Assembly (NCBI GenBank): GCA_002382445.1
Contig: DGAQ01000073.1
Location: forward strand, 87,449-151,448
Length of the DNA stretch: 64,000 nucleotides
Source: Porticoccaceae bacterium UBA4026
GTDB taxonomy: Bacteria; Pseudomonadota; Gammaproteobacteria; Pseudomonadales; Porticoccaceae
Reading direction: 5' to 3'
This document shows positions 36,805 through 45,610 of the stretch, one piece after another. Each line of letters opens with the position of its first letter. Position 1 is the first letter of the stretch. The position numbers and the translations under genes were made by a program. Under the pieces are notes generated by a model, which did not search any database, was not told where the DNA came from, and saw only the letters and a program-made list of their open reading frames with translations.

Positions 36805-37536
36805 ATGAATATTATTAAGCAAGCGCATCATCAACTCCACCGATCTTGGGTCGGGATGCTTGAGAGTGAATTAGACAAAGACTATCTAGCTGATCTTAGT
36901 GATTTTCTATTGCAGGCAAAAGCACTTAATAAGGTTGTCTACCCACCCAGTGAAATGGTTTTTGCGGCTTTCAAGCATACTAATGTTGATGATTTGAAAG
37001 TGGTGATTTTAGGTCAGGACCCTTATCACGGTGCTGGACAGGCTAATGGTTTGTGCTTTTCAGTTGCCGCCGGCAATAAGATTCCACCTTCTTTGCGCAA
37101 CATCTTTAAGGAACTCTATACTGATCTGGGTATTATTCCGGCTAGTCATGGGTGCCTGCAAAGCTGGGCACAACAGGGGGTACTACTACTTAACTCGGTT
37201 ATGACAGTTGAAGAAGGAAATGCGGGTGCTCACGCTAAACGAGGTTGGGAGCGCTTCACGGATCAGATTATTCGATTAGTCAGCGAGCAAACAGGGGGGG
37301 TAGTTTTTATGTTATGGGGCAGTTACGCGCAGGAAAAAGCTAACTTGATAGACGCGTCTCGGCACCTTATCTTACAGTCAGCCCATCCTTCTCCATTTTC
37401 TGCTTATCGTGGTTTCTTTGGCTCTAAGCATTTTTCACTGGCAAATGATTATCTTATGGGCTCAGGTGTCGAATGCATTGACTGGCAGCTTCCTGCCCAG
37501 CAAGATGTGAGAGGACAAATTACACTTGAACTCTAA
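36805..37536 (+). CDS. ung: Uracil-DNA glycosylase, family 1
   Basis: Removes uracil from DNA in base-excision repair. The 243 residues contain the water-activating loop GQDPYHGAGQANGLCFSV with catalytic Asp, the LNSVMTVEEG segment and the DNA-intercalating HPSPFSAYRGFFG loop with the catalytic His. Length is normal for the family. The MFS gene downstream begins just after the stop codon. Confidence 0.97.
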   Translation: MNIIKQAHHQLHRSWVGMLESELDKDYLADLSDFLLQAKALNKVVYPPSEMVFAAFKHTNVDDLKVVILGQDPYHGAGQANGLCFSVAAGNKIPPSLRNIFKELYTDLGIIPASHGCLQSWAQQGVLLLNSVMTVEEGNAGAHAKRGWERFTDQIIRLVSEQTGGVVFMLWGSYAQEKANLIDASRHLILQSAHPSPFSAYRGFFGSKHFSLANDYLMGSGVECIDWQLPAQQDVRGQITLEL

Positions 37537-37552
37537 TCTAGGAGCGGTCTTA

Positions 37553-38749
37553 GTGCCCCCAAAATCCTGGCAAACGCCAAAAAACCTGTTGATTTTGATG
37601 ACTGTGGCAATGACTTTTGCCTTCGCGACTTGGACGGCCTTACTTAATAATTTTGTTGTTGAAAGAGCATTTTTTACCGGAAAAGAAATTGGCCTTTTAC
37701 AGAGTATTCGCGAAATACCGGGGTTTTTGGCCTTTACAGCCGTGTTTGTATTACTGCTGATAAAGGAACAGGTATTCGCCTACTTATCGTTGGCGGTGTT
37801 AGGTGTAGGCGTGGCGATTAGCGGTTATTTCCCTTCTGCAGTCGGGCTCTATATGACCACTTTTTTGATGTCGGTTGGATTCCATTACTATGAAACCATA
37901 AAACAGTCTCTGTCTTTGCAGTGGCTTTCCCTAGATGAGGCGCCAGCAGTCTTGGGAAAACTGATCGCCGCAAGTTCGGCGGCCTCTTTGCTGGTTTTCG
38001 GATTTTTATGGCTTGCTCAGCGGTATCTAGGTTTAGATTATAAAGTTATTTATTTGGTGGGTGGCGGTGCTTGTTTAGTGTTGACATTGTTTATCTGGTT
38101 AGCCTTCCCTAAATTTGTTAGCAAAACACCTCAGCGAAAACATTTACTACTCCGGAAACGCTACTGGCTGTATTACGCACTAACCTTTATGAGCGGTGCT
38201 AGGCGTCAAATATTTATGGTGTTTGCTGGATTTTTAATGGTAGAAAAGTTTGGCTATACCCTTAGCGACATTGCTGCCTTGTTCTTAATCAACCATCTTT
38301 TTAATTGGTTTTTTGCGGGTCGTATTGGCATTATTGTAGGTAAAGTTGGTGAGCGACGTGCTCTCGTTTTTGAATACTGTGGTCTACTTTGCGTATTTAC
38401 CGCTTATGCCTTTGTAAACAGTGCCAACTGGGCTGGGGCACTGTATGTCGTGGATCACTTGTTTTTTTCACTGGCAATCGCGATTAAAACTTATTTTCAA
38501 AAAATAGCGGACCCTGCAGACATTGCGTCCACTGCAGGTGTCGCTTTTACCATTAATCATATTGCAGCGGTGGTGATTCCTGTGCTATTTGGTTTGGTCT
38601 GGCTGATATCGCCAATGTGGGTGTTTTTGGCAGGTTCTGTGATGGCTCTAATCAGTTTAGCCTTGGCGCTTTATATCCCTTTGGCTCCTCGTGTGGGCTA
38701 TGAGGTTGTTACATCTTATTTTGATTTCCGTAAAGGGACCGCTAAGTAG
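37553..38749 (+). CDS. MFS transporter
   Basis: 398-residue major facilitator protein of 12 predicted helices. The GTG at 37553 is preferred because GGAG lies 8 bases upstream; a TTG at 37526 would overlap ung. The loop between helices 8 and 9 reads GRIGIIVGKVGERRALVFEY, a variant of the MFS repeat motif. Substrate cannot be told. It follows ung and converges on a small membrane-protein gene with 14 bases between stops. Confidence 0.87.
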   Translation: MPPKSWQTPKNLLILMTVAMTFAFATWTALLNNFVVERAFFTGKEIGLLQSIREIPGFLAFTAVFVLLLIKEQVFAYLSLAVLGVGVAISGYFPSAVGLYMTTFLMSVGFHYYETIKQSLSLQWLSLDEAPAVLGKLIAASSAASLLVFGFLWLAQRYLGLDYKVIYLVGGGACLVLTLFIWLAFPKFVSKTPQRKHLLLRKRYWLYYALTFMSGARRQIFMVFAGFLMVEKFGYTLSDIAALFLINHLFNWFFAGRIGIIVGKVGERRALVFEYCGLLCVFTAYAFVNSANWAGALYVVDHLFFSLAIAIKTYFQKIADPADIASTAGVAFTINHIAAVVIPVLFGLVWLISPMWVFLAGSVMALISLALALYIPLAPRVGYEVVTSYFDFRKGTAK

Positions 38750-38763
38750 CTAAGATGGACTTA

Positions 38764-39183
38764 TTAGTCTGTTTTTAAGGGTGGCTGATGCGCTTTACCG
38801 CGCAACCAGTTTAGTTTTGAAAGCACCGCTGGCGACAAAGCTATCTTCCGTTCGAGTTTAAATTTGCCGGGATAGTCCATCAAAAGTAAGCCTGTTAACA
38901 TGGTTAAAATACCTTGTCCGGGAAGGAACAGCATTAAAAATCCACTCAATAATAGCAGATAGCCGACGACATTTTTTGCCACAAACATCAATAACCAGAC
39001 CCCTGGGGAATTTCCTTTCCAAGGGGTCTCAGCCCGTTTTTCCGATAAGAAATAATCTTCTGGAATCTTGGCCACTAGCCACGGCAGTGAAAACAAACTT
39101 AGGATAAAGATACTGACGGACGCTAATCCAGTCCATACCAACAAATTTTGATGGCCGAAGATCCATATAAGAATGTCGTTCAC
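38764..39183 (-). CDS. Small PGPGW-like transmembrane protein
   Basis: 139 residues with two to three predicted helices. The segment FLPGQGILTMLTGLLLMDYPGKFKLER (named here as the 89-115 region) resembles the PGPGW transmembrane family, in which a PGxG-type turn precedes a hydrophobic hairpin and a basic tail. Function unknown. The start is GTG and overlaps the stop of ygfZ as TAGTG, so translation is probably coupled to ygfZ. Confidence 0.7.
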   Translation of the reverse strand: MNDILIWIFGHQNLLVWTGLASVSIFILSLFSLPWLVAKIPEDYFLSEKRAETPWKGNSPGVWLLMFVAKNVVGYLLLLSGFLMLFLPGQGILTMLTGLLLMDYPGKFKLERKIALSPAVLSKLNWLRGKAHQPPLKTD

Positions 39184-40175
39184 TAGGGCTCTAGAATCTC
39201 ATAAGGCAAAGGCAGATGTGTGGCGCGGAGGAACCCCGTTTGATCGAATGTCACCTCAAGAGTGTCTAAATATTTATCAGGCAACACGGCGAGGACTTCT
39301 ACGGCAGATTCACTGGCTTGAGCGACAGCGGCAATGGTGCCGATTACCTTGCCGTTACGATCCATTAAAGAGGCACCTACAGGCGGCGTGATGGGCGTAT
39401 CGAGCCGAATAAGGTGCATGCGTCGTTTGACCGTACCTCGATAATGGGCTCTAGCAACAATTTCTTGGCCGGTGTAGCAACCCTTTTTGAAATTGATATA
39501 GTTTTGTGCATCTAGGTTAATCATTTGCACTATAAATTCATCAGAGGTATCAATCGTCACATCCGCATTGCCGCTTCGAAGACGCATCAAATCACTATAG
39601 CCTTGCCCTGCTGGTGTCAGGTCAGCAGAGGATGAGTCCAGTTGTTGGATCGTACTATCAGTGCCAACTGTGAGAAGAAACAATGAAGAGCCACATTGCT
39701 TGATATGACATGCCGTTATTTGTCTTATCAACTCATGGCTGTTCGGACCGGAAATCATAAGGCTGTCAAATTGATCACTGACATCAGTGATTTCTGTTTT
39801 GAAGAACACTGAGTACTTCTTAAAACTAGCAATAGCTAACTCAACTACTGAGTGGTGTGTTTCCAACAGTATGTTGTCATCTTGGTTTTGGTGTGCACTA
39901 AATAAAAAAATGACGCGGCCCTTGGGGGTGAGGTGTGCCCCATTAATAGTCTGACCCCTTTTCATTAGATTCATATCACAGCTTACTTGGCCCTGTAAAA
40001 ATTTTGCACTGTCTGGGCCGGACAATTGAATATAGCCTCTTATGTCTGTACTCAATATGTTTTGCTGAGATAGTTGCTGATAGTCTGATGGTGACTCACC
40101 AAAAGATTCCACTATGCTGTGATTTTTAGCATTGGTAATGAGGGTATGACTCGGAAAAACTGACTGCCAGTCCAT
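39183..40175 (-). CDS. ygfZ: Folate-binding protein YgfZ
   Basis: 330-residue GcvT-like protein that helps assemble or repair Fe-S clusters through a tetrahydrofolate-dependent mechanism. The signature KGCYTGQEIVAR with its conserved Cys is present, together with YIQLSGPDSAKFLQGQVSCD near the N-terminus. It is divergent from sdhE-ygfX, the same arrangement as in E. coli. Its stop overlaps the GTG of the following small membrane protein. Confidence 0.94.
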   Translation of the reverse strand: MDWQSVFPSHTLITNAKNHSIVESFGESPSDYQQLSQQNILSTDIRGYIQLSGPDSAKFLQGQVSCDMNLMKRGQTINGAHLTPKGRVIFLFSAHQNQDDNILLETHHSVVELAIASFKKYSVFFKTEITDVSDQFDSLMISGPNSHELIRQITACHIKQCGSSLFLLTVGTDSTIQQLDSSSADLTPAGQGYSDLMRLRSGNADVTIDTSDEFIVQMINLDAQNYINFKKGCYTGQEIVARAHYRGTVKRRMHLIRLDTPITPPVGASLMDRNGKVIGTIAAVAQASESAVEVLAVLPDKYLDTLEVTFDQTGFLRATHLPLPYEILEP

Positions 40176-40215
40176 AAGATTAAATGTCTCTGTATGTTTA
40201 AAGTTGATTGTCTCT

Positions 40216-40221
40216 TATAAT
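40216..40221 (+). promoter_or_regulatory. Putative -10 box upstream of sdhE
   Basis: A perfect TATAAT lies 28 bases before the sdhE ATG in the 73-base gap shared with divergent ygfZ. No good -35 hexamer sits at 17 bases, so the promoter is tentative. Confidence 0.35.
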
Positions 40222-40248
40222 AGCCTTTTTGACACTGATTGATTCTCT

Positions 40249-40506
40249 ATGAATAAGAACCGTCTATTATGGGCTAGTCGCCGCGGCATGTTAGAACTTG
40301 ACCTCATTCTCGCGCCCTTTGTAGAAGATGTCTACGATTCCTTGGAGGAAGATGACAAGCTTCGTTTTGAAGTATTGCTCAAAAGCGAAGACCAAACGTT
40401 ATTTATGTGGTTTATGCAGCGCGAAGAGCCAACTGACCCAAATATGCAAAGGATACTGCAAATAATTCGTGATAGCCGAAAAAAGCCCTCTAAGGTTCAG
40501 TCTTAA
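40249..40506 (+). CDS. sdhE: Succinate dehydrogenase assembly factor SdhE (CptB)
   Basis: 85-residue five-helix protein that promotes covalent FAD attachment to SdhA and FrdA. The conserved RRGMLELD (RGxxE motif) near residue 12 contacts the flavoprotein. The length is typical. ygfX overlaps its 3' end by 38 bases, the usual sdhE-ygfX pair. Confidence 0.95.
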   Translation: MNKNRLLWASRRGMLELDLILAPFVEDVYDSLEEDDKLRFEVLLKSEDQTLFMWFMQREEPTDPNMQRILQIIRDSRKKPSKVQS

Positions 40507-40900
40507 ACCTTCGAGAATACTTTTCTACGCTAATCTTTGGTTGGCGTTATCCCTTTTGTTGATTTTAATATCACTGCAGATTCTACTTGGGCCAAAATTA
40601 GTGACTATCTGTGCCCTAACTGGCTTTTTCGTCTGTGTGACGAGGGCTTGGATTCGTGCGGAGCCTGAGGAGTTACTGTTTTTACCTCAGACTAACTGTT
40701 GGCAGTTAAGCCGAATGCCGGGGCAAGACTGGCTTTTTCTTCAAAAGCATCAATTTGTAATGAGCGGGTTGATCATTATATATTTTAAAACGGCTAAGGG
40801 CCGAACTGTCCGTCGCACGCTACCCCGAGACGCTCTAGCAGAGGCAGAGCATCACCGGCTGCGTATTTTTCTGGTGGGTCGGGAGCCAACTCAGACTTAA
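40469..40900 (+). CDS. ygfX: YgfX (CptA) inner-membrane protein
   Basis: 143 residues from a GTG start within the end of sdhE. It has two adjacent hydrophobic helices (about 19-60), followed by a soluble domain with WQLSRMPGQDW and the basic TAKGRTVRRTLPRD segment. YgfX partners SdhE in Serratia and was described as a CptA toxin in E. coli acting on FtsZ and MreB. Identity rests on context and layout rather than strong sequence conservation. It converges on nadB with two bases between stops. Confidence 0.8.
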   Translation: MIAEKSPLRFSLKPSRILFYANLWLALSLLLILISLQILLGPKLVTICALTGFFVCVTRAWIRAEPEELLFLPQTNCWQLSRMPGQDWLFLQKHQFVMSGLIIIYFKTAKGRTVRRTLPRDALAEAEHHRLRIFLVGREPTQT

Positions 40901-40902
40901 TC

Positions 40903-42519
40903 TCAGCTGATGATTACATCTTGGGCGGCATAATTAATCGGCACCATGATAGTGTCTCGGGCTATAGGTGAGAGTTCGGGATAGTCGAGGGTGAAGTGGA
41001 GACCGCGACTTTCTTTGCGTTGCATTGCGCAGCGAATAATTAGTTCAGACACTGTTGCTAAGTTACGCAACTCTAGTAAATCTCGGGTTACCTTACAGTG
41101 GCTGTAATATTCTTGTATTTCTTTTTGCAGCAACTTAATGCGATGTTGGGCTCTTTGTAGACGTTTGTTGGTGCGCACAATGCCAACATAATCCCACATA
41201 AAACGCCGCAGTTCATCCCAGTTATGGGAGATAACCACATCTTCATCCGAATGGCTTACTCGCGACTCATCCCATTCAGGAATAAAATTTGGCACTGAAA
41301 TATGATCGATATTTTGATTAATTTGTCCCGCGGCGGCTTGGGCGTAGACCAGGCATTCTAGGAGAGAGTTGCTGGCCATCCGATTGGCGCCATGCAGGCC
41401 GGTAAAAGCATTTTCACCAACGGCATAAAGATTTTGTAAGTCAGTTTGCCCATCTTTGGATACCACTATCCCTCCGCAGGTATAGTGAGCAGCTGGAACT
41501 ATGGGGATGGGGTCAGTGGTTATATCGATGCCAAACTCTAGGCATTGCTTATAAACGGTCGGAAAATGCTCGATAATGAAGTCGGCTGATTTGTGACTTA
41601 TGTCTAGGTATAGACAGACACAGCCAAGCCGCTTCATCTCATGATCAATCGCCCGAGCTACGACATCTCGCGGCGCTAACTCAGCATCGGGGTGAAAACT
41701 GCTCATAAAGGCATTGCCATCCGGTAAACGTAATACGGCACCTTCGCCGCGCAGCGCTTCGGTAATCAAGAATGATTTCGCTTTAGGGTGATATAGGCAA
41801 GTTGGGTGGAATTGGTTAAATTCCAGATTGGCGACTCTGCAGCCTTTCCGCCATGCCATCGCTATACCATCGCCACTGGCTCCGTCAGGATTGCTAGTGT
41901 AAAGATATGCTTTGCTGGCACCTCCCGAGGCCAAAATAACGCTTTTGGCCTGAAATAAGGATACGAAACCTGTGGTAATGTCGAGCAGATAGGCACCAGT
42001 ACAGCGAATTCTACGCGAGTCCGCATCAGCCTGAGTGACAAGATCGACTGCGCAGTGTTGCTCGAAAATATCAATGTTTGATGCGGCAATAACTTGGGCT
42101 ACTAAAGCACCAGTGACTTCTTTTCCCGTCGCATCGGCGGTATGCAAAATGCGACGGTGACTGTGCCCGCCTTCTTGAGTCAGGTGGTAGCTCTGTTGGT
42201 CATTTTCTCTAGTAAAGTGAACCCCTTGATCTATGAGCCATTTAACCGCGCTGGGGCCGTTTTCAACCACGAATTTGACTGACTCCTCATGGCATAGCCC
42301 GGCGCCAGCAACCAGGGTGTCAGCCACATGTGCCGCGGGGCTATCGTTCTCATCAAACACAGCTGCAATACCTCCCTGAGCTAACCAGGACGCACCAGCT
42401 TGCAATGATGCTTTGCTAATAAGAGCAATTTGCAAATTTTTATCTAACTGCAGGGCGCTAGTAAGGCCAGCAACACCGCTGCCAATAATTATAACGTCAT
42501 ACATGTGAGTTTGTTGCAT
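40903..42519 (-). CDS. nadB: L-aspartate oxidase
   Basis: FAD enzyme oxidising aspartate to iminoaspartate, the first step of de novo NAD synthesis with NadA. From the ATG at 42519 it has 538 residues, close to E. coli NadB (540). The dinucleotide motif [29 protein letters not shown], the active-site ALRGEGA region and [18 protein letters not shown] are all present. It is divergent from rpoE, the Pseudomonas-like arrangement. An alternative ATG lies at 42504, and an upstream TTG at 42534 is less likely. Confidence 0.95.
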   Translation of the reverse strand: MQQTHMYDVIIIGSGVAGLTSALQLDKNLQIALISKASLQAGASWLAQGGIAAVFDENDSPAAHVADTLVAGAGLCHEESVKFVVENGPSAVKWLIDQGVHFTRENDQQSYHLTQEGGHSHRRILHTADATGKEVTGALVAQVIAASNIDIFEQHCAVDLVTQADADSRRIRCTGAYLLDITTGFVSLFQAKSVILASGGASKAYLYTSNPDGASGDGIAMAWRKGCRVANLEFNQFHPTCLYHPKAKSFLITEALRGEGAVLRLPDGNAFMSSFHPDAELAPRDVVARAIDHEMKRLGCVCLYLDISHKSADFIIEHFPTVYKQCLEFGIDITTDPIPIVPAAHYTCGGIVVSKDGQTDLQNLYAVGENAFTGLHGANRMASNSLLECLVYAQAAAGQINQNIDHISVPNFIPEWDESRVSHSDEDVVISHNWDELRRFMWDYVGIVRTNKRLQRAQHRIKLLQKEIQEYYSHCKVTRDLLELRNLATVSELIIRCAMQRKESRGLHFTLDYPELSPIARDTIMVPINYAAQDVIIS

Positions 42520-42573
42520 TGGTCTACCACACAAATTGGGTCGGCCATGATAATATAAGACGACGAATGACGC

Positions 42574-42600
42574 GAACTTAACGTTAAGTCGGTTGTCTGT
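42574..42600 (+). promoter_or_regulatory. Sigma-E (AlgU) type autoregulatory promoter of rpoE
   Basis: GAACTT, a 16-base spacer and TCTGT match the extracytoplasmic sigma-E/AlgU consensus (GAACTT-N16-TCTGA) with one mismatch. It lies 78 bases before the rpoE ATG and predicts that the sigma factor drives its own operon. The same gap must also contain the promoter for divergent nadB. Confidence 0.82.
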
Positions 42601-42677
42601 AAATTAGCGCCGTCGAATGTTAGATTTCGCTAGCTTAAAGAAATAGGTCGATACGAGTTGCGAGAACGGATTGTTTG

Positions 42678-43280
42678 ATGATAGAAAATAAAACAGAGGC
42701 CACTGATCAGCAGTTGGTGGTTAGGGTTCAAAAAGGCGATAAGAGAGCTTTCGACCTTTTAGTGCTCAAGTACCAAGGTCGCATGCACGCCATCGTTGGA
42801 CGCTTTGTTCGGGATACTGATGAGGTGTCGGATGTGGTGCAGGAAGCCTTTATTAAAGCCTATAGGGCGCTGCCAAATTTTCGCGGAGAGAGTCAGTTTT
42901 ACACTTGGCTGTATCGCATTGCAGTCAACACAGCAAAGAACTACCTCGTGGCGCGCAGCCGTCGTCCGCCGAGCTCTGATATTGATGTGGTTGATGCTGA
43001 GTATTATGATGGGAGCGACTATTTAAAAGATTTAGGCACGCCGGAGAATAATCTTTTTCGGGATGAACTAGCCGCCTTGATCCACAAAGCGATTTCTGAC
43101 CTGCCGGAGGATTTAAGAACGGCAGTGACTTTACGGGAGTTTGAAGGGCTGAGTTATGATGAAATTGCCGAGATTATGGATTGCCCTGTCGGGACTGTAC
43201 GGTCACGTATTTTCAGGGCTAGAGAGACAATTGACTTACAGGTGGTGAAATTAGTTGATGGAGGCTTAAAAGATTCATGA
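42678..43280 (+). CDS. rpoE: RNA polymerase sigma factor RpoE/AlgU
   Basis: 200-residue ECF sigma factor of the sigma-E/AlgU type, controlling envelope stress genes. Region 2 (KYQGRMHAIVGRFVRDTDEVSDVVQEAFIKAY part) binds core polymerase and the -10 box, and region 4 (EGLSYDEIAEIMDCPVGTVRSRIFRARE part) binds the -35 box. ATG at 42678 is preferred to the TTG one codon upstream. It is followed by mucA, mucB, mucC and mucD, its complete regulatory set. Confidence 0.96.
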   Translation: MIENKTEATDQQLVVRVQKGDKRAFDLLVLKYQGRMHAIVGRFVRDTDEVSDVVQEAFIKAYRALPNFRGESQFYTWLYRIAVNTAKNYLVARSRRPPSSDIDVVDAEYYDGSDYLKDLGTPENNLFRDELAALIHKAISDLPEDLRTAVTLREFEGLSYDEIAEIMDCPVGTVRSRIFRARETIDLQVVKLVDGGLKDS

Positions 43281-43353
43281 ACCTTTTCGCTAATGGTTGG
43301 TCATATAGTCAGTATTTTGAAAAATTTGATGTGTTGTTGAACGAGGCAATTAA

Positions 43354-44079
43354 ATGAGTGATCACGAAAATCGATTGAATGAGTCTTTATCTGCGTTGAT
43401 GGATAACGAGGCTAGCGACCTAGAAATTCGTCGAATTCTGAAAGAATTGGACGCCGAGGATAGTCCCCTAGCAGTTGAAATTAAAGCAAAATGGCGGCGC
43501 TACCACCTGGCATCTGCAGCCATGAGTAAGGAGTCTGTATCCGCTGTAGATTATTCAAGAGCAATTGCCGATGCGATTGATAGCGATGATAGTCATAAGA
43601 TGAACCCCTTATTGAAGATACTTCGTCGTTCTGGCATCTTGGCTGTTGGAACATCATTAGGGGTAAGCTCGGCTGGCCCTTTCGCAATCGCGGCATCGGT
43701 GGCTTTAGTTGCTGTTCTTGGTATTCAGAATATAAGCAATCCCCTGGGCGAGACCAATCAAACTTCCCGGTTCGCTCAGCAAGATGAGATGGCCGATGAA
43801 CAAACTACCGGTCCAGCTAATCAGTTTCCGTCAGGTTGGCAGGTGCCTCTTGATACGCGAGCCCGAACAGTCAGTGCTAGTGGTTTTAATGGAGCGCGAC
43901 AATACCCGCACCCGATTATGGAGGTTAATAAAATAAACAAAGCTCAGCACTCTGAACAAGAGGTTAGCCTTTATTTGGCCGATATTTTGGCTAAACATTC
44001 CAGCCATGCGGCCCTTAATAGTAATCAAAGTATGTTACCCTTTGCCCGTATTGAGTCGCATGAGACTGTTTCTGAGTAG
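43354..44079 (+). CDS. mucA: Anti-sigma-E factor MucA/RseA
   Basis: 241-residue single-pass inner-membrane anti-sigma factor. The cytoplasmic N-terminal RseA domain (LNESLSALMDNEASDLEIRRIL) binds the sigma factor. The membrane helix is at about 109-126, and the periplasmic tail of about 115 residues is where RseB/MucB and site-1 protease would act. It is longer than E. coli RseA and MucA of P. aeruginosa, both about 200 residues. Gene order and the 73-base gap after rpoE support the identity. Confidence 0.9.
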   Translation: MSDHENRLNESLSALMDNEASDLEIRRILKELDAEDSPLAVEIKAKWRRYHLASAAMSKESVSAVDYSRAIADAIDSDDSHKMNPLLKILRRSGILAVGTSLGVSSAGPFAIAASVALVAVLGIQNISNPLGETNQTSRFAQQDEMADEQTTGPANQFPSGWQVPLDTRARTVSASGFNGARQYPHPIMEVNKINKAQHSEQEVSLYLADILAKHSSHAALNSNQSMLPFARIESHETVSE

Positions 44080-44091
44080 GGTGGCTAGAGA

Positions 44092-45081
44092 GTGCCGGTG
44101 ATAGATTTAGTCAAAAAGAAATTTAAACTGGCGGTTATTATGACCGCCATTTTTACATGTGGACCCTTGTTTGCACAACAGCCGGATAAGGCCTATGACT
44201 TAATGGCCCAGATGATTGATGCGTCAAAGCAACTTAACTACGCTGGGCTTGTTACTTATGAAAAACTGGGAAACCTTAAGAGCGCAAAAGTTCTTCACTT
44301 AGTGCGTGATAATGAGATATTCGAACAGATCGTTAATTTGAACGGACCTGAGGGTGAATTTATTAATCTCAGCGAGGTCAAAGGATGTGAAAATCCTTCA
44401 GTGATGCTCGACGGAACATCGGCATTAAAGATCAATGACTCCACGTATATGCAACTGAAGCGATCGTATTCGATAGAGATTGCTGGTAGCGCGCGAATTG
44501 CTGGACGTGAAGCCACATTATTGATGTTACGTCCAAACGATGCCTGGCGTTACGGGTATGTTGTTGCAATCGACAAAAAATCCGGACTTATGCTGCAGTC
44601 GGTGCTACTTAGCCTTTCTGGCAAGCCCATGGAACGATTTCAATTTGTTGAGATTTCCGTGGGAGGCGATCTTGATTCAGTGGAGATACCATCAGGTTCG
44701 TATAATCTGGGAGTCAATGAACGCGCTGACTGTGAAATTAGTGATTCGCCGCTTAAGCAAGACGCACCTAAATGGCAAACAGGTTGGCTGCCAACGGGCT
44801 TTGTGATGACCGGCTCTCAATTAGATCGGGACGGGGACCAATATTCTATGGTTTTCAGCGATGGATTAGCAGTTCTCACTGTATTTGTTGAATCGGTAGA
44901 AACCAGCATTAAGGTACCGCCGTTTTTAGCCAAATCGGGAGCGACGGTGGCCTTGGTATCGAAAGTTCTGGTCGATGGTTCTTTTATCACGGTGTCTGTT
45001 GTGGGCGAAATCCCAGGCGACACGGCAAAAAGAATCGCAGAATCGCTAACCCCTTTGCCTGACTTGGGCAAAACACCGTAA
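44092..45081 (+). CDS. mucB: Sigma-E regulatory protein MucB/RseB
   Basis: 329-residue periplasmic protein with a signal peptide (hydrophobic residues 13-28, cleavage after LFAQ). The LolA-like N-terminal domain contains LNYAGLVTYEKLGNLKSAKV and AGREATLLMLRPNDAWRYGYVVAIDKKSGL (two separate parts), and is followed by the small C-terminal domain after WLPTGF. RseB shields the anti-sigma tail from protease and responds to mislocalised lipopolysaccharide or lipoprotein. The start is GTG, 12 bases after mucA. Confidence 0.93.
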   Translation: MPVIDLVKKKFKLAVIMTAIFTCGPLFAQQPDKAYDLMAQMIDASKQLNYAGLVTYEKLGNLKSAKVLHLVRDNEIFEQIVNLNGPEGEFINLSEVKGCENPSVMLDGTSALKINDSTYMQLKRSYSIEIAGSARIAGREATLLMLRPNDAWRYGYVVAIDKKSGLMLQSVLLSLSGKPMERFQFVEISVGGDLDSVEIPSGSYNLGVNERADCEISDSPLKQDAPKWQTGWLPTGFVMTGSQLDRDGDQYSMVFSDGLAVLTVFVESVETSIKVPPFLAKSGATVALVSKVLVDGSFITVSVVGEIPGDTAKRIAESLTPLPDLGKTP

Positions 45082-45100
45082 CCTGCTTAGGTCTTAAGGC

Positions 45101-45586
45101 ATGATTTTTGAAACTGGGACAGTGGTCAGTAAAGAGCAAGGCAGCCTGTGGGTTGAGACGATACAACGGACTGCTTGTGATGTCTGTATTGCTGAAAAAG
45201 GCTGTGGACAGAGCTTGTTGTCTAAATTGACCGGTAAAACTAATCGAATTAGAGTTCTGTCTGGGAATCACGCTGTTGAAAGTGTAGTGCTAGGGCAGAG
45301 TGTAACCATAGGGATCCCCGAGCATGTCATTGTAAAGGGTTCGTTGTTAGTTTATATGGTGCCTATTTTAATGGCAGTTGTAGGAGCTTGGCTTTTGGGC
45401 TCTGAGATAAAAACAGTGGAGCAGGATTTGTTGAGTATTTCAGGGGCCACCGTCGGGCTTCTGTTGGGCGGATTATTAGTTAAACTTCGAAGTAAGAAAA
45501 CTAATGGTGATCCCAATCTTAATCCGGTCTTATCAGATATCTCTGTAAATTGTAGTGATCCGATTAGTGTATTAATCGTAAACTAA
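45101..45586 (+). CDS. mucC: RseC/MucC family membrane protein
   Basis: 161-residue inner-membrane protein with an N-terminal cytoplasmic part carrying a cysteine motif (CDVCIAEKGCGQS) and two membrane helices (about 82-102 and 112-131). RseC members modulate sigma-E and belong to the SoxR-reducing group. The cysteines could bind a metal or Fe-S cluster. Position between mucB and mucD matches Pseudomonas mucC. Confidence 0.9.
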   Translation: MIFETGTVVSKEQGSLWVETIQRTACDVCIAEKGCGQSLLSKLTGKTNRIRVLSGNHAVESVVLGQSVTIGIPEHVIVKGSLLVYMVPILMAVVGAWLLGSEIKTVEQDLLSISGATVGLLLGGLLVKLRSKKTNGDPNLNPVLSDISVNCSDPISVLIVN

Positions 45587-45610
45587 TATTAAAATTCAAT
45601 GGAGTTTTTA

